This document shows, piece after piece, positions 53,278 to 61,643 of a DNA stretch of 64,000 nucleotides; within the stretch, counting starts at the first letter, position 1, and each line of letters begins with the position of its first letter. The translations under genes and the position numbers were made by a program. Source of the stretch: Sphingomonas sp. FARSPH (GTDB lineage Bacteria > Pseudomonadota > Alphaproteobacteria > Sphingomonadales > Sphingomonadaceae). The notes under the pieces are model-generated. The model searched no databases, was not told where the DNA came from, and saw nothing but the letters and a program-made list of their open reading frames with translations. Location: NCBI RefSeq assembly GCF_003355005.1, contig NZ_CP029987.1, positions 14,168 through 78,167 on the forward strand, written 5' to 3'.

Positions 53278-54003
53278 TATGTACGCGACGAGCGCGGGGC
53301 TGGCGGCGAGGCTCCGCCCGCCGTGCTGTTCCACTACGCGCCCGACCGCAAGGGCGAACGACCCGCCGGACATCTTGCCCGGTTCCGGGGCGATCTGCAC
53401 GCCGATGGCTATGCCGGGTTCGACCGCCTCTATGGCGACCGCATCGCAGAGGTGGCCTGCTGGGCGCATGTCAGGCGCAAGTTCTTCGACGTCCATGCCG
53501 CAACCGGCTCCCCCACGGCCCGCGAGGCACTGGACCATATCGCCGGCCTCTATGCCGTCGAACGGGATGTGCGTGGCCGGCTCCCTGACGAGCGACGGCA
53601 CGCGCGCCAGGCCAGGGCCGGACCGCTGCTCGATGCCTTCCGCCAGTGGCTCGACGCGACCGGACCGAAGCTGTCCCGGCGCTCCGACCTTGCGGTCGCC
53701 ATCCGCTATGCGCTCGCCCGCTGGCAGGCGCTGACCCGCTATGCCGACGATGGTCGCCTGGAGATCGACAACAATGCCGCCGAGCGCTCGCTGCGCGGTA
53801 TCGCCGTCGGGCGCAAAAACTGGCTATTCGCGGGCTCCGACCAGGGCGGGCACCGCGCCGCCAGCATCTACAGCCTGGTGGAAACCGCCAGGCTCAACGG
53901 CGTCGACCCCGAGGCCTGGCTGGCCGACACCATCAGACGCATCGCAGACCATCCGGCCCGCCGGGTCGCTGAACTGCTGCCGTGGAACTACCGGCCCGTT
54001 TGA
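53278..54003 (+). pseudogene. tnpC: IS66 transposase TnpC, 3' part
   Basis: Continues the frame of 47466-48230: YVRDERGAGGEAPPAVLFHY, then LHADGYAGFDRLYG, CWAHVRRKFFDVH (catalytic region) and LEIDNNAAERSLRGIAVGRKNW with the catalytic Glu, then IRRIADHPARRVAELLPWNY. Intact apart from the Tn3 insertion. Confidence 0.93.
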
Positions 54004-54036
54004 GGTGACGCCGTCACCGGACGCTTACCTTTCAGA

Positions 54037-54323
54037 TGCGTGGCATCGATCATCAACTGGTCCGGCGCTCCGCCCTCAGTCGCCAGTCCGGCAAATATCC
54101 GATTAAAGACACCCATCCGGCTCCAGCGGATGAACCGGTTGTAGATCGTCTTGGGCGGGCCGTAAGCCGCTGGCGCATCCCGCCAGCGCAGGCCATTGCG
54201 GATCACGAAAATGATCCCGCTGACGATCCGCCGATCATCCACACGCGGCACGCCATGCGACAGCGGAAAGTACGGCTCGATCCGCTGCATCTGCTTGTCC
54301 GTCAGCCAGAACAGGTCACTCAT
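54037..54323 (-). pseudogene. IS5 copy A transposase, 5' part
   Basis: MSDLFWLTDKQMQRIEPYFP, GLRWRDAPAAYGPPKTIYNR and DQLMIDATHL form the N-terminal half of the transposase completed at 46125-46598. The IS66 insertion point is just after the ATHLK codons. Confidence 0.9.
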
Positions 54324-54425
54324 TGGCGGCTCCTCCAACGCCAATGAATCAACCCGCAACCCCACACGCAAGCGATTTAATAGGTCCTGATCCTAGGAGA
54401 AGTTCCGCGTCCACAGCGTCTACTA

Positions 54426-55264
54426 GGCTCAGGACTCATTGATTGAGCCAGAAGATGAAGCTGGCGGCGAACGCGATGGCTGACAGGAAGGTGTGAGCGC
54501 AGCGATCGTATCGGGTATGGATTCGTCGCCAGTCTTTGAGGCGGGCAAACATGTTCTCGATGCGATGACGCTGGCGATAGAGTGAGCGGTCGTGTGAGAT
54601 GGCGACCTTGCGGTTGCTTTTGGAGGGGATGCACGGCGCGATGCCGCGGTTGGCGAGGGCCTTGCGGAACCATGCTGCGTCATATCCTCTGTCAGCCAGC
54701 ATCGCCCTGGCGGGCGGCAGGGTATCGACCAGCATGGCTGCCCCCTTGTAGTCGCTGGTCTGTCCCTGGGTCAGGGCCAGGCGAATGGGCCGACCGCTCC
54801 CATCGCATACGGCATGCAGTTTGGTGGTCAGCCCACCGCGACTGCGTCCGATACAGCGGGATAAAGCCCCTTTTTGAACAGGCTGGCGGCGGTACGATGC
54901 GCTTTGAGGTGCGTGGCATCGATCATGAGCTGATCCGCAGTGTCGCTGCCCGCTGCCAGTTCGGCGAAAATCCGGTTGAACACTCCGAGCCTGCTCCAGC
55001 GGATGAAGCGGTTGTAGATCGTCTTGTGCGGCCCGTAAGCCGCAGGCGCGTCGCACCACCGCAAGCCATTGCGGATCACGAACGGGATACCGCTCAATAC
55101 CCGTCGGTCATCCGCCCGCGGCACACCATGCGATAACGGGAAACACGGCTTGATCCGACGCATCTGGACGTCAGACAGCAAAAGCAGGTCGTTCATCTCG
55201 GCACCTCCGCCGCTTATGAATCAAGCCGCCATCGCTCATGCAACCCTTTAATAGGTCCTGTGCC
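54426..55264 (-). mobile_element. IS5-family element (copy B), complete
   Basis: Ends GGCTCAGGACTCATT (54426 onward) and, read inward from 55264, GGCACAGGACCTATT. TA flanks both sides (54424-54425; 55265-55266), again a CTAG target. It lies only 32 bases from the right end of copy A and in the same orientation. Confidence 0.9.
54436..55196 (-). CDS. IS5-family transposase with programmed frameshift
   Basis: The first frame starts at ATG 55196 (MNDLLLLSDVQMRRIKPCFP) and runs to KAHRTAASLFKKG. The second frame resumes as KGALSRCIGRSRGGLTTKL and ends FIFWLNQ at 54436. The two meet at AAAAAGGGG (around 54867-54875 on the plus strand), the typical slippery site of IS427-type elements, so the protein is expected as a frameshift fusion. 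DDE motifs: IDATHL, DRGYDA and the C-terminal NMFARLKDWRR. Confidence 0.88.
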
Positions 55265-55296
55265 TAGAGACGGGTCCTTGAATGTACGACCGTAAC

Positions 55297-56832
55297 TGGG
55301 GGATTGTGTTGAAGAAGTCGGCGTCTGGCGCGGACAATTGGCGGCTGGTTTGCGCAGGAAGCCGCTGGCCAGTTCAGACGGGTAGTGGCTGCGCCGGCAT
55401 CGGGATGAGTGTAGCCATCTTGCGGAGGTTCTGGGCGGTGGCCGCCATATGGAACTCATCCCTTGCACCGTTTGGACCACGCAGACGCAATCGGTCGAGC
55501 TTCAGGATGCGTTTGAGGTGCGCGAACAGCACCTCGACCTTCTTTCTCTGGCGGCGGGAGGTGACGTAGGCGTTGGTGGTGGCGATGTCGCGGGCAAGAT
55601 CGCGAGCCCCTTCGTGGATCGAACGGGTGACCTTGCGCGCGGGCATGTTGGGCGTGCAGCGTTCCCGCAAGGCGCAGCCGCCGCAGTCCTGCTGTCGCGC
55701 GCGATAGCGGATGAAGCCGTCCTGGCCGACATCGCCCCGGTCGGTCGCGAAGTTGCGGTTCCTGGGCCTCAGGCGCTTGCCGCCGGGGCAGATGTAGCTG
55801 TCGTCATCATGGTCGTAGGTGAAGGCATCGCGTTCGAACGTGCCGTCGCGGCGGGCGGAGTTGTCGAAGACCGGGATGTGCGGCTGGATGTCACGCTCGT
55901 GGACCAGCCAGGCGAGCATCTCCGCCGAGCCGTAGGCGGTGTCGGCGGCCAGCCGTTCGGGCCAGACGCCGAAGCGGTCCTGCACCCGCGCGATCATGCG
56001 CTTGCACGCGGTGACTTCGGCCTGGCGCACGGCGGTGGTCGCTTCCACATCCATGATGACGGCGTGGTCGAGATCGATGAGGTAGTTGGTCGAATAGGCG
56101 TAGAAGGCCGGGCCGCGATGCGCGCTGGTCCAGCGCGATGCCGGATCCGCTGGCGCCGGATACTTGGGCACCACCGGCGTCGCTGCACCGAACGCGGCAT
56201 CGTCGAGAACGGCCAGATACTCGCGTACCGCACGGCTGTCGGCGTCCGGTGCCAAGCCATCGCTGCCCGTACCGCCGGTCTGACGATTGGCGTCGGCGCG
56301 GATCAGGCTGACGTCGACCGCGAACCCTTCGCCGCCCACCAGCCCCTCGGCCATGCAGCGTGCGACCGTCGTCTCGAACAACCGGCGCAGCAGGTCGCTA
56401 TCGCGGAAGCGCCCGTGCCGGTTCTTCGAGAAGGTCGAGTGGTCGGGCACGTCGCCGTCCAGCCCCAATCGGCAGAACCAGCGATAGGCCAGGTTCAGAT
56501 GCACCTCGTCGCACAATCGCCGCTCAGACCGGATGCCCATGCAATAGCCGATGATGAGCATCCGGATCATCAGCTCCGGATCGATCGAGGGGCGACCCGT
56601 CTCGCTGTAGAAGGGCCTCAACTCCTCGCGAATGCCCGACAGGCCCACGAACCGGTCGATCGAGCGCAGCAGATGGTCCGCCGGTACGTGCCGCTCCAGG
56701 CTGAAGCTGTAGAACAGCGCTTCCTGCGCCACCGTCCGCTCGCCCATCATCGGCCCGTCTCCGCTCACCTCGCGAAGATTGAATCAGACCATCAGCACGA
56801 CTGCAAGACAGCCTTTTTCAACAGAATCGGGG
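55297..56832 (-). mobile_element. IS1182-family insertion sequence
   Basis: Imperfect terminal repeats GGGGGATTGTGTTGAAGAAG near 55299 and, inverted, CTTTTTCAACAGAATCGGGG near 56812-56831 bound one complete transposase gene. It separates IS5 copy B from an IS3 fragment. Exact ends are approximate. Confidence 0.75.
55374..56768 (-). CDS. IS1182-family transposase
   Basis: 464 residues. The N-terminal DUF772 domain (VPADHLLRSIDRFVGL; SIDPELMIRMLIIGYCMGIR) precedes VDVSLIRADAN (catalytic Asp), LAADTAYGSAEML (second Asp) and the C-terminal HLKRILKLDRLRLRG region. A cysteine cluster CGGCALRERC is typical. No frameshift, so possibly active. Confidence 0.93.
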   Translation of the reverse strand: MSGDGPMMGERTVAQEALFYSFSLERHVPADHLLRSIDRFVGLSGIREELRPFYSETGRPSIDPELMIRMLIIGYCMGIRSERRLCDEVHLNLAYRWFCRLGLDGDVPDHSTFSKNRHGRFRDSDLLRRLFETTVARCMAEGLVGGEGFAVDVSLIRADANRQTGGTGSDGLAPDADSRAVREYLAVLDDAAFGAATPVVPKYPAPADPASRWTSAHRGPAFYAYSTNYLIDLDHAVIMDVEATTAVRQAEVTACKRMIARVQDRFGVWPERLAADTAYGSAEMLAWLVHERDIQPHIPVFDNSARRDGTFERDAFTYDHDDDSYICPGGKRLRPRNRNFATDRGDVGQDGFIRYRARQQDCGGCALRERCTPNMPARKVTRSIHEGARDLARDIATTNAYVTSRRQRKKVEVLFAHLKRILKLDRLRLRGPNGARDEFHMAATAQNLRKMATLIPMPAQPLPV

Positions 56833-56981
56833 GGAAGCAGTTTTCGGAAGAGCAGATCGGCATTCTGAAGGAGGCCGAGATGGGGGCAGTGGTCACGGAG
56901 CTTTGCCGCAGGCACGGTATGTCGAGCGCGACCTACCACGCATGGAAGGCGAAGTTCGGCGGCCTGGAGGTATCCGATGGG
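56833..56981 (+). pseudogene. IS3-family orfA fragment
   Basis: Reads KQFSEEQIGILKEAEMGAVV and TELCRRHGMSSATYHAWKAK before joining the next element. The N-terminus is cut near the IS1182 end. It is closely related to the orfA remnant at 43750. Confidence 0.75.
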
Positions 56982-57628
56982 ACTCGCCCCGGAGAAGTGG
57001 AGAGTTTCCTTGAGGTGAAGGTGACCGCGATGACGCAGCAGCGATGGTTCACGAAGGAGTTTGACGACGAGGCGGTACGTCTGGTGGCGACCAGCGGACG
57101 GACGCAGCGGGAAATAGCCGAGTATCTGGGCGTCGGGTTGTCGACGCTGGTGCGCTGGATCAGCCGCAGCCGGGATCGTTTGCTGGAGAGGCGCCGCAGG
57201 CAGATACGGCCGCCGAGTGGAAGCGCCTTCGGCGAGAGAATGAGATCCATCGGCAGGAGCGCGACATACTGAAGCGGGCGACCGCTTTTTCGCCTGGGAG
57301 GGAAATCGATGAGGTTCCAGCTCATTGATCGGGCGAGACAGGATTCTCCGGTCCACCGCCTCTGCCGGGTACTCGGCGTCAGCCGGAGCAACTATTTCGC
57401 CTCGAAGGATCGCCCGGCCAGTCGGCGCCAGCGCGACGACATGGCGATGTTGGCGCATGTCCGCTCGGCATTCGCGATGTCGGACGGCACCTAGGGCTGT
57501 CCGCGCATGCGCCCAAAGGGCTCATTCATGATTCGGACCGCGGCAGCCAATATTCTTCCGTGGAGTACCAGCCCGAACTGCGCCGCCATGGCATCCACAT
57601 CTCCATGTCCGGAAAGGGAAATTGCTAC
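56982..57628 (+). pseudogene. Second IS3-family element, deleted and frameshifted
   Basis: orfA starts at 57031 (MTQQRWFTKEFDDEAVRLVA; TQREIAEYLGVGLSTLVRWI), then shifts frame after RDRLLE and continues as EWKRLRRENEIHRQERDILK. orfB begins at 57309 (MRFQLIDRARQDSPVHRLCR) and stops at 57494; a downstream piece reads HDSDRGSQYSSVEYQPELRR and ISMSGKGNCY in other frames. The central core and 3' end are lost. Confidence 0.8.
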
Positions 57629-57651
57629 CTTCGCTGCTGGACTCGAACAGA

Positions 57652-57677
57652 AACGGACGGGGTCAACCCCGTCCGTT
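57652..57677 (-). terminator. Hairpin terminator downstream of the par operon
   Basis: AACGGACGGGGT (57652-57663) and ACCCCGTCCGTT (57666-57677) are perfect 12-base arms. On the minus strand the stem is followed by TCTGTT, a weak U-rich tail, about 110 bases after the partition-partner stop. Confidence 0.6.
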
Positions 57678-57784
57678 GCTTCATCTGCGCTCATGCGCCA
57701 CAACACCAGTCGTTCTCTGGTTGTCGCTGAATGAAAGATTGGGGTCACGTCACCCGATCGGTTGATAGCGCGGGTAGAATTCCC

Positions 57785-58072
57785 TTAATCCCCGATCGGG
57801 CTCTCGCCGTGTTTCCGCAGCACGTCGTTGAACGCCTCGGCCATCAGCGCCTGGAGGCTTCTTCCCTGACGCCGGGCGAGCATGTGCATCGCGAAGGACA
57901 TTTCGGGGCTGAAGAAGCCGGCGATCTGCTTGCGGCCCTGCCGGCTGGCCGGCGTGGCCGATGGGGAAGCGCCGTCCCCTGCCCCGGTCTCAGCCTGCAT
58001 CGCGCGTTCCGGAATCCCGGCCGGCGCAGGCGGCACCGTGCGCAGATTGGCGAAGCTTGGTTTGCGGCTCAT
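57785..58072 (-). CDS. Ribbon-helix-helix partition partner (ParB/ParG-like)
   Basis: 95 residues. A flexible Pro/Ala-rich N-terminus (residues ~10-48) precedes a compact C-terminal domain KQIAGFFSPEMSFAMHMLAR and QALMAEAFNDVLRKHG, the beta-alpha-alpha pattern of ribbon-helix-helix DNA-binding proteins. It overlaps parA by ATGA, as centromere-binding partners usually do. It probably binds the palindromes upstream of parA. The same fold occurs in antitoxins, but the parA linkage favours partition. A decayed copy exists at 43530. Confidence 0.75.
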   Translation of the reverse strand: MSRKPSFANLRTVPPAPAGIPERAMQAETGAGDGASPSATPASRQGRKQIAGFFSPEMSFAMHMLARRQGRSLQALMAEAFNDVLRKHGESPIGD

Positions 58073-58731
58073 GCGGTGGTCCTCTTGCGGGTGGGTTTTC
58101 CGGGCAGCGACAGGCCGACCTGTCGACATGTCCATTCGTAGATGTGGCGGATATCCTCGGCCGCCTTGCCGTCGGGCTCATATTCCATGACGGTGCGCCC
58201 CTCGCCGCTGGCATGGCGGTACGCGGCGCGGTCGGGGATCTGGACCGGGCAAGGCGGTGTGCCGAAACCTTCGACCAGCTCGCCGGCTTCCTGATAGACG
58301 CGCGGCGCATTGGGGTTGCCTGCAGTGAAGACGACGAAGGCGGGTTTGCGCAGCAGCTGCACCAACTTCGCCGTCGTCTGGATCGCGGAGAGGTCGAAGG
58401 CGCTCGGCCGGCACGGGATCAGCACCAGGTCGGCGACCTCGACCGCGGCGCGCGCGGCGCTGTCGGCGTGGGGCGGCGTGTCGATGACGATCACCTCGGC
58501 GCCTTGCGCGCGTGCGGCCTCGACCTTGGCGGCGAGACGGGGGGGCGGGCTGTCGATCACCTCGGGCGGCGCATCCTGGCGCCACGACGCCCATTGGCTG
58601 GCGGTCGCCTGCGGATCGGTGTCGATGACGAGCGCGACGCGCCCCGCATCCTGCGCGGCCGCGGCGAGGTGGATGGCGAGGGTCGTCTTCCCCGCCCCGC
58701 CCTTCTGGCTGATGATGGCAATCGTCGGCAT
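58069..58731 (-). CDS. parA: ParA-family partition ATPase
   Basis: 220 residues, the short form without an N-terminal HTH. IISQKGGAGKTTLAIHLAAA has the deviant Walker A with both lysines (residues 6-25), VIDTDPQATAS is A' and VIVIDTPPHADS Walker B. PDRAAYRHASGEGRTVMEYEP is the C-terminal signature of the ParA/MinD-like plasmid group. An upstream in-frame extension crosses the palindromes and is rejected. Segregates the plasmid with the overlapping partner gene. Confidence 0.93.
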   Translation of the reverse strand: MPTIAIISQKGGAGKTTLAIHLAAAAQDAGRVALVIDTDPQATASQWASWRQDAPPEVIDSPPPRLAAKVEAARAQGAEVIVIDTPPHADSAARAAVEVADLVLIPCRPSAFDLSAIQTTAKLVQLLRKPAFVVFTAGNPNAPRVYQEAGELVEGFGTPPCPVQIPDRAAYRHASGEGRTVMEYEPDGKAAEDIRHIYEWTCRQVGLSLPGKPTRKRTTA

Positions 58732-58745
58732 GATGCGGCCGATAC

Positions 58746-58803
58746 ATGTCGACACCACGACATGGCAAGCGGTCGATACGTCGGCATGTCGCTTTTCCGA
58801 CAT
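58746..58803. promoter_or_regulatory. Twin ATGTCG-N6-CGACAT palindromes: par operator/centromere candidate
   Basis: Two perfect 6+6 inverted repeats with identical 6-base spacing, at 58746-58763 (spacer ACACCA) and 58786-58803 (spacer CTTTTC), lie 15 and 55 bases upstream of the parA start and 40 bases apart, near a helical phase. They are suited to binding by the ribbon-helix-helix partner and to autoregulation. Confidence 0.7.
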
Positions 58804-58970
58804 CAATAGCGCATCCCCCTCTCGCCTTCCCTCAACGCGCCCGCTCGCGTTCTGCCACGTCGGCTTCGGCTTGGTCCCGCTAGGGAGCATTGCGACGGCG
58901 TAGCCGGCGCTCCGGTGTGTGCCGCGGGTCGGATGCTCATGTTTTTCGTGTGTGCTGTGGTCTTCGGCCG

Positions 58971-59816
58971 TCAGGCGAAGCGTGTCGGCCGGCTAGGCCG
59001 AGGCTTTATCGCGATATAATTAGACTCTGTGAGCGGTTGAGGATCGTTTTGAGACTCGCATAGCACGTCGTCGAGCGCCTTGCCGAGCCGCGCCAGCATC
59101 GCACCCAACGCCCCGCCGACCGTCGCGCGGGCGAGGTCGCGGCAGCTGAGCCCCGCCAGCATCGCCGCCTGGTCTTCCGCGCGATCGGCCTCGCGCTGGA
59201 TCTGGTCGTCCGGAAGCGGCGCCGGACGGAAACGGCGCGGCAACAGCGCGAGCAGCTTGGCGGGCAGCAGCGCGCGATAGACGTTGGACGTCTGCGCATA
59301 GCGCGGCCCCTCCCCCTCCACCCGCTTGAACCGGCGCTGCGTCACCAGCATCCCGGTCGCCTCGAGCGCACGCAGCGCGCGCGCGACCGTCGCACGGCCA
59401 AGGCCCGTCGCCGCGGCGAGATGGTCGTAGCTTGGAAAGACCTGGCCCTTGTTGAGCCGCGCGAGCGTCATCAGTTCCTCGAACACGCGCACCGCGCCTG
59501 CGGTCAGCGCCGCGATCGCGGTTTCGGCGGCATCGAGCACCCGCGTCCCCGCGCGCGCCTCGCGGCGCAGGGCGCGGCCGATGTCGAGCGCGCGGCGCGC
59601 GGCGTGCAGCAGCCGGTCGGTCTCGCCCTTCGCGGGCACCGCGAAGAACTGCGCTTCGAACGTCCCTGCCTCGATACTGTCGCGGCGCACGGGCGCGCCG
59701 GTGCGATGCACGCCGCCCGATCGCGCCGGCCGCCATGGCGTGGATCCACCGCGCGCGGGGCGCGCAGGCGCCCGCAGCGCCAGCGCACTCGCCTGGCCCA
59801 GGGTGCAAACCGTCAT
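58971..59816 (-). CDS. Helix-turn-helix plasmid replication-type protein
   Basis: 281 residues. A basic, Pro-rich N-terminus precedes a winged helix region: TLARLNKGQVFPSYDHLAAA, then TGLGRATVARALRALEATGM and RYAQTSNVYRALLP. This combination is common in sphingomonad plasmid proteins next to repA and par genes, often annotated as replication or HTH protein. It may regulate replication or copy number. AAAAG precedes the ATG. The 167 bases between it and the par palindromes hold no gene. Confidence 0.65.
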   Translation of the reverse strand: MTVCTLGQASALALRAPARPARGGSTPWRPARSGGVHRTGAPVRRDSIEAGTFEAQFFAVPAKGETDRLLHAARRALDIGRALRREARAGTRVLDAAETAIAALTAGAVRVFEELMTLARLNKGQVFPSYDHLAAATGLGRATVARALRALEATGMLVTQRRFKRVEGEGPRYAQTSNVYRALLPAKLLALLPRRFRPAPLPDDQIQREADRAEDQAAMLAGLSCRDLARATVGGALGAMLARLGKALDDVLCESQNDPQPLTESNYIAIKPRPSRPTRFA

Positions 59817-60160
59817 CTTTTCCGTCCCTTTCGAGCCGGGAATCAGGACAAAGAAAAGGTGTGGCGCGAAACGCGCATCCTTGAACCATCAGAGGTTTCG
59901 GGGTATCGGAGACCGGTCGTTGCAAGACACGGGATCGACGTTTGGCGACGTCGTTCCACCCTGGGATGCCCGGCTTCGTGCCGGGCTTTCCTTTATCCAG
60001 TCATGGTGATTCCCTTTGATATCGACCGTCGGCGACATGCCGGCGGCCACGCATTTCGTTCGATCGTCGCCCGGCCCTGCGTTCACGGCTGGGCGACGCC
60101 CCCAAGCGGAATCGCGTGCACCCAGCATTGCGGCGAAATCGTCCAGAACCAAGCGTCCTG
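59817..60160. other. Non-coding stretch between HTH gene and iterons
   Basis: No gene is supported in these ~340 bases. The GGGATGCCCGGC and GCCGGGC runs near 59965-59990 can form short hairpins. It is likely part of the replication origin region. Confidence 0.35.
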
Positions 60161-60332
60161 ATTCGTGGTTTCGCCGGGAAAACCGGGACGAATATTCGTG
60201 CTTTCACGCGGAAAACCGGGCGGTCTGTCGCCATAATCCGCCCCGGATCATCCCACAGACGCGCTTTACTTGCCCCTCTTGGTAGGAAAATCAGTCGCCA
60301 GGGGTAGATCGTGCTTTCACTTGGAAAACTGG
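60161..60332 (+). repeat. Iterons on the 3' side of repA (putative oriV)
   Basis: Three direct copies of a ~22-base element with consensus TTCGTGCTTTCACNCGGAAAAC lie at 60161-60187 (degenerate), 60194-60220 and 60308-60332. The first two are 33 bases apart. Two more copies flank the 5' side of repA. Direct repeats of this size next to a Rep gene are the expected initiator-binding sites. Confidence 0.8.
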
Positions 60333-60364
60333 TCGCGACGCAACACTGCGCTTGCCCGTTCCCT

Positions 60365-61327
60365 TCAAACCAGGTCAGGCGATGGCGCGCTTGCCCCCTC
60401 CCCGCCCTCGATCGCCAGCGGGCGCAGGCGGAAGCGGACCATCGTGCGCAGCCGCGGTCGCCCGCCGCCCGGCGAGGGCAGCTTCTCCTCGGTCAGGGTC
60501 ACCTCATATTCGGGCAGCGACTGCTGGTCGGCGACGTCGCGCAGCTGCTTCTTGAAATATTCGAGCCCGCGCCGGTCGGTCGCGCAGCCGACGCGTGCCG
60601 CCAGCGCATCCATGTCGACGTCGAAGCCGATCTCGTCGACGCAATTGAACTTGGCGAGTTCGTACAGGCGTCGCTCGATCGGCCCGAGCTTGAAAAAATC
60701 GAGGTGATAGGCGGCGATGCGCCGGTCGGTCAGGATCGCGCGGTGCAGCCAGTCGCACACCATCACCTCGACGCGCTTCACGCGCCGCTCGCCGTTGGGC
60801 AGCTTGGTATATTTGATGTCGGCCTTGAGCAGCCAGGAAAAGGCGCTGTCGGAGCCCTCGCCGCCCGTCTCGATGTTGGTGATGATCTGCGTGCCCTGCA
60901 GCCGGTTGAGCGACGCCTTCAGCGACGTATACGACCGCGCCGAGACGTTGGTGCCGGTGACGCGGAACAGGTCGTTGGCGGTGAAGCTCAGCACGCGGTC
61001 GACCACCTCGCCGCGCTCCATCCGGCCCGCCATCAGGCTGGCGATGTAGAGCAGGATCTCCTTGTCGTAGATCGTCGCGACGCCCGTCTTGCTCGGGTTG
61101 ATCTCGATCCGTGCATCACCGCTCTCGAAGATCATCGGCGTCATCTGCGCGCGCTTGGTGAGCGCGAAGAACGGAAATTCCGCGACCGTCCGCTCGCCCT
61201 GCACGTCGCCGTAGAGCGGGCTGTCGAGCTGGAACAGGTCGCCCTGATTGAGAGCCTTGTCGTTCATGCCGTCACGCAATCCTTGCGAAGACGCGAGCAT
61301 GAAGGGCTTTTTCCGCGCCTTGTCCAT
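60365..61327 (-). CDS. repA: RPA-family plasmid replication initiator RepA
   Basis: 320 residues. GDLFQLDSPLYGDVQGERTV, FPFFALTKRAQMTPMIFESG and IYDKEILLYIASLMAGRME are typical of replication initiator protein A (RPA) of alphaproteobacterial plasmids. YTSLKASLNRLQGTQIITNI and HLDFFKLGPIERRLYELAKF belong to its winged-helix domains. The ATG at 61327 lies 22 bases from an iteron at 61349, suggesting autoregulation. It would initiate replication at the iterons. Confidence 0.9.
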   Translation of the reverse strand: MDKARKKPFMLASSQGLRDGMNDKALNQGDLFQLDSPLYGDVQGERTVAEFPFFALTKRAQMTPMIFESGDARIEINPSKTGVATIYDKEILLYIASLMAGRMERGEVVDRVLSFTANDLFRVTGTNVSARSYTSLKASLNRLQGTQIITNIETGGEGSDSAFSWLLKADIKYTKLPNGERRVKRVEVMVCDWLHRAILTDRRIAAYHLDFFKLGPIERRLYELAKFNCVDEIGFDVDMDALAARVGCATDRRGLEYFKKQLRDVADQQSLPEYEVTLTEEKLPSPGGGRPRLRTMVRFRLRPLAIEGGEGASAPSPDLV

Positions 61328-61348
61328 CGGCGCTACCCCGCGATCGGG

Positions 61349-61523
61349 GGTTTTCCGAGTGAAAGCACGAACATTTGTCGGCGCTCCGACACGCGGGGTC
61401 GGCGAACGCGAGCATATCGGCGATTACCGGGTCGGAATTGCTGCCCTTTCCTCATGCGACCGCCATAGCGGCGACCCGCCTGCCCTCCCCAGCCACGCCA
61501 TTCGTGCTTTCACGCGGAAAACA
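61349..61523. repeat. Iterons on the 5' side of repA
   Basis: One inverted copy (minus strand, 61349-61372, GTTCGTGCTTTCACTCGG and so on) and one direct copy (61501-61523, TTCGTGCTTTCACGCGGAA and so on) of the element found at 60161-60332. The inverted copy overlaps the expected repA promoter. Confidence 0.78.
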
Positions 61524-61558
61524 CCGCTCCCCTTCCCCGCCGCATGTGTGCGGCGCCA

Positions 61559-61599
61559 GCTGATTCAGCGGCTGAATCAGCCTCACCGCACTGATTCAG
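61559..61599. promoter_or_regulatory. CTGATTCAG repeat cluster upstream of the WGR gene
   Basis: GCTGATTCAGC (61559-61569) and GCTGAATCAGC (61571-61581) form a perfect 11-base inverted repeat around a single base, and a third CTGATTCAG follows at 61591-61599. It lies 45 bases before the WGR-protein start. An operator, or an origin-associated binding array, is likely. Confidence 0.6.
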
Positions 61600-61643
61600 G
61601 AAATCCGTCGGACAAGGGCTCCCGCCCCGCCTAGATTCGTCGC

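Larger units (their letters stand above)
46599..54028 (+). mobile_element. IS66-family element carrying a Tn3 insertion
   Basis: Terminal repeats GTAAGCGTCCGGT (46599-46611) and its inverse ACCGGACGCTTAC (54016-54028) bound the element. An 8-base target duplication CTTTCAGA is present at 46591-46598 and 54029-54036. It carries tnpA, tnpB and tnpC, the last split by Tn3. Removal of the element and one repeat restores the IS5 transposase frame. Confidence 0.93.
46115..54393 (-). mobile_element. IS5-family element (copy A), split by IS66
   Basis: The left end GGCTCAGGACTCATT (46115 onward) and right end, read inward GGATCAGGACCTATT (from 54393), are flanked by TA on both sides (46113-46114; 54394-54395), restoring a CTAG target. 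The element is interrupted by an IS66 at 46599-54028. Without the inserts it would be roughly 0.85 kb, like copy B at 54426. Confidence 0.85.

Noticed and set aside
46115..55264. IS5 copies A and B as the ends of a composite transposon carrying the IS66/Tn3 block
   Set aside because: The block lies inside copy A, not between the copies; only 32 bases separate A and B, and each has its own TA duplication.
55449..57272. 607-codon plus-strand open frame across the IS1182 element
   Set aside because: Most of it is antisense to the IS1182 transposase; only its end coincides with IS3 orfA fragments, which are reported as pseudogenes.
57785..58072. Stand-alone antitoxin interpretation of the ribbon-helix-helix protein
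   Set aside because: No toxin gene is adjacent, while the 4-base overlap with parA and the upstream palindromes fit a partition operon.
58742..58890. N-terminal extension of ParA upstream of 58731
   Set aside because: The extension runs through both palindromes and lacks motif content; the ATG at 58731 gives a standard ParA start directly before the Walker A loop.
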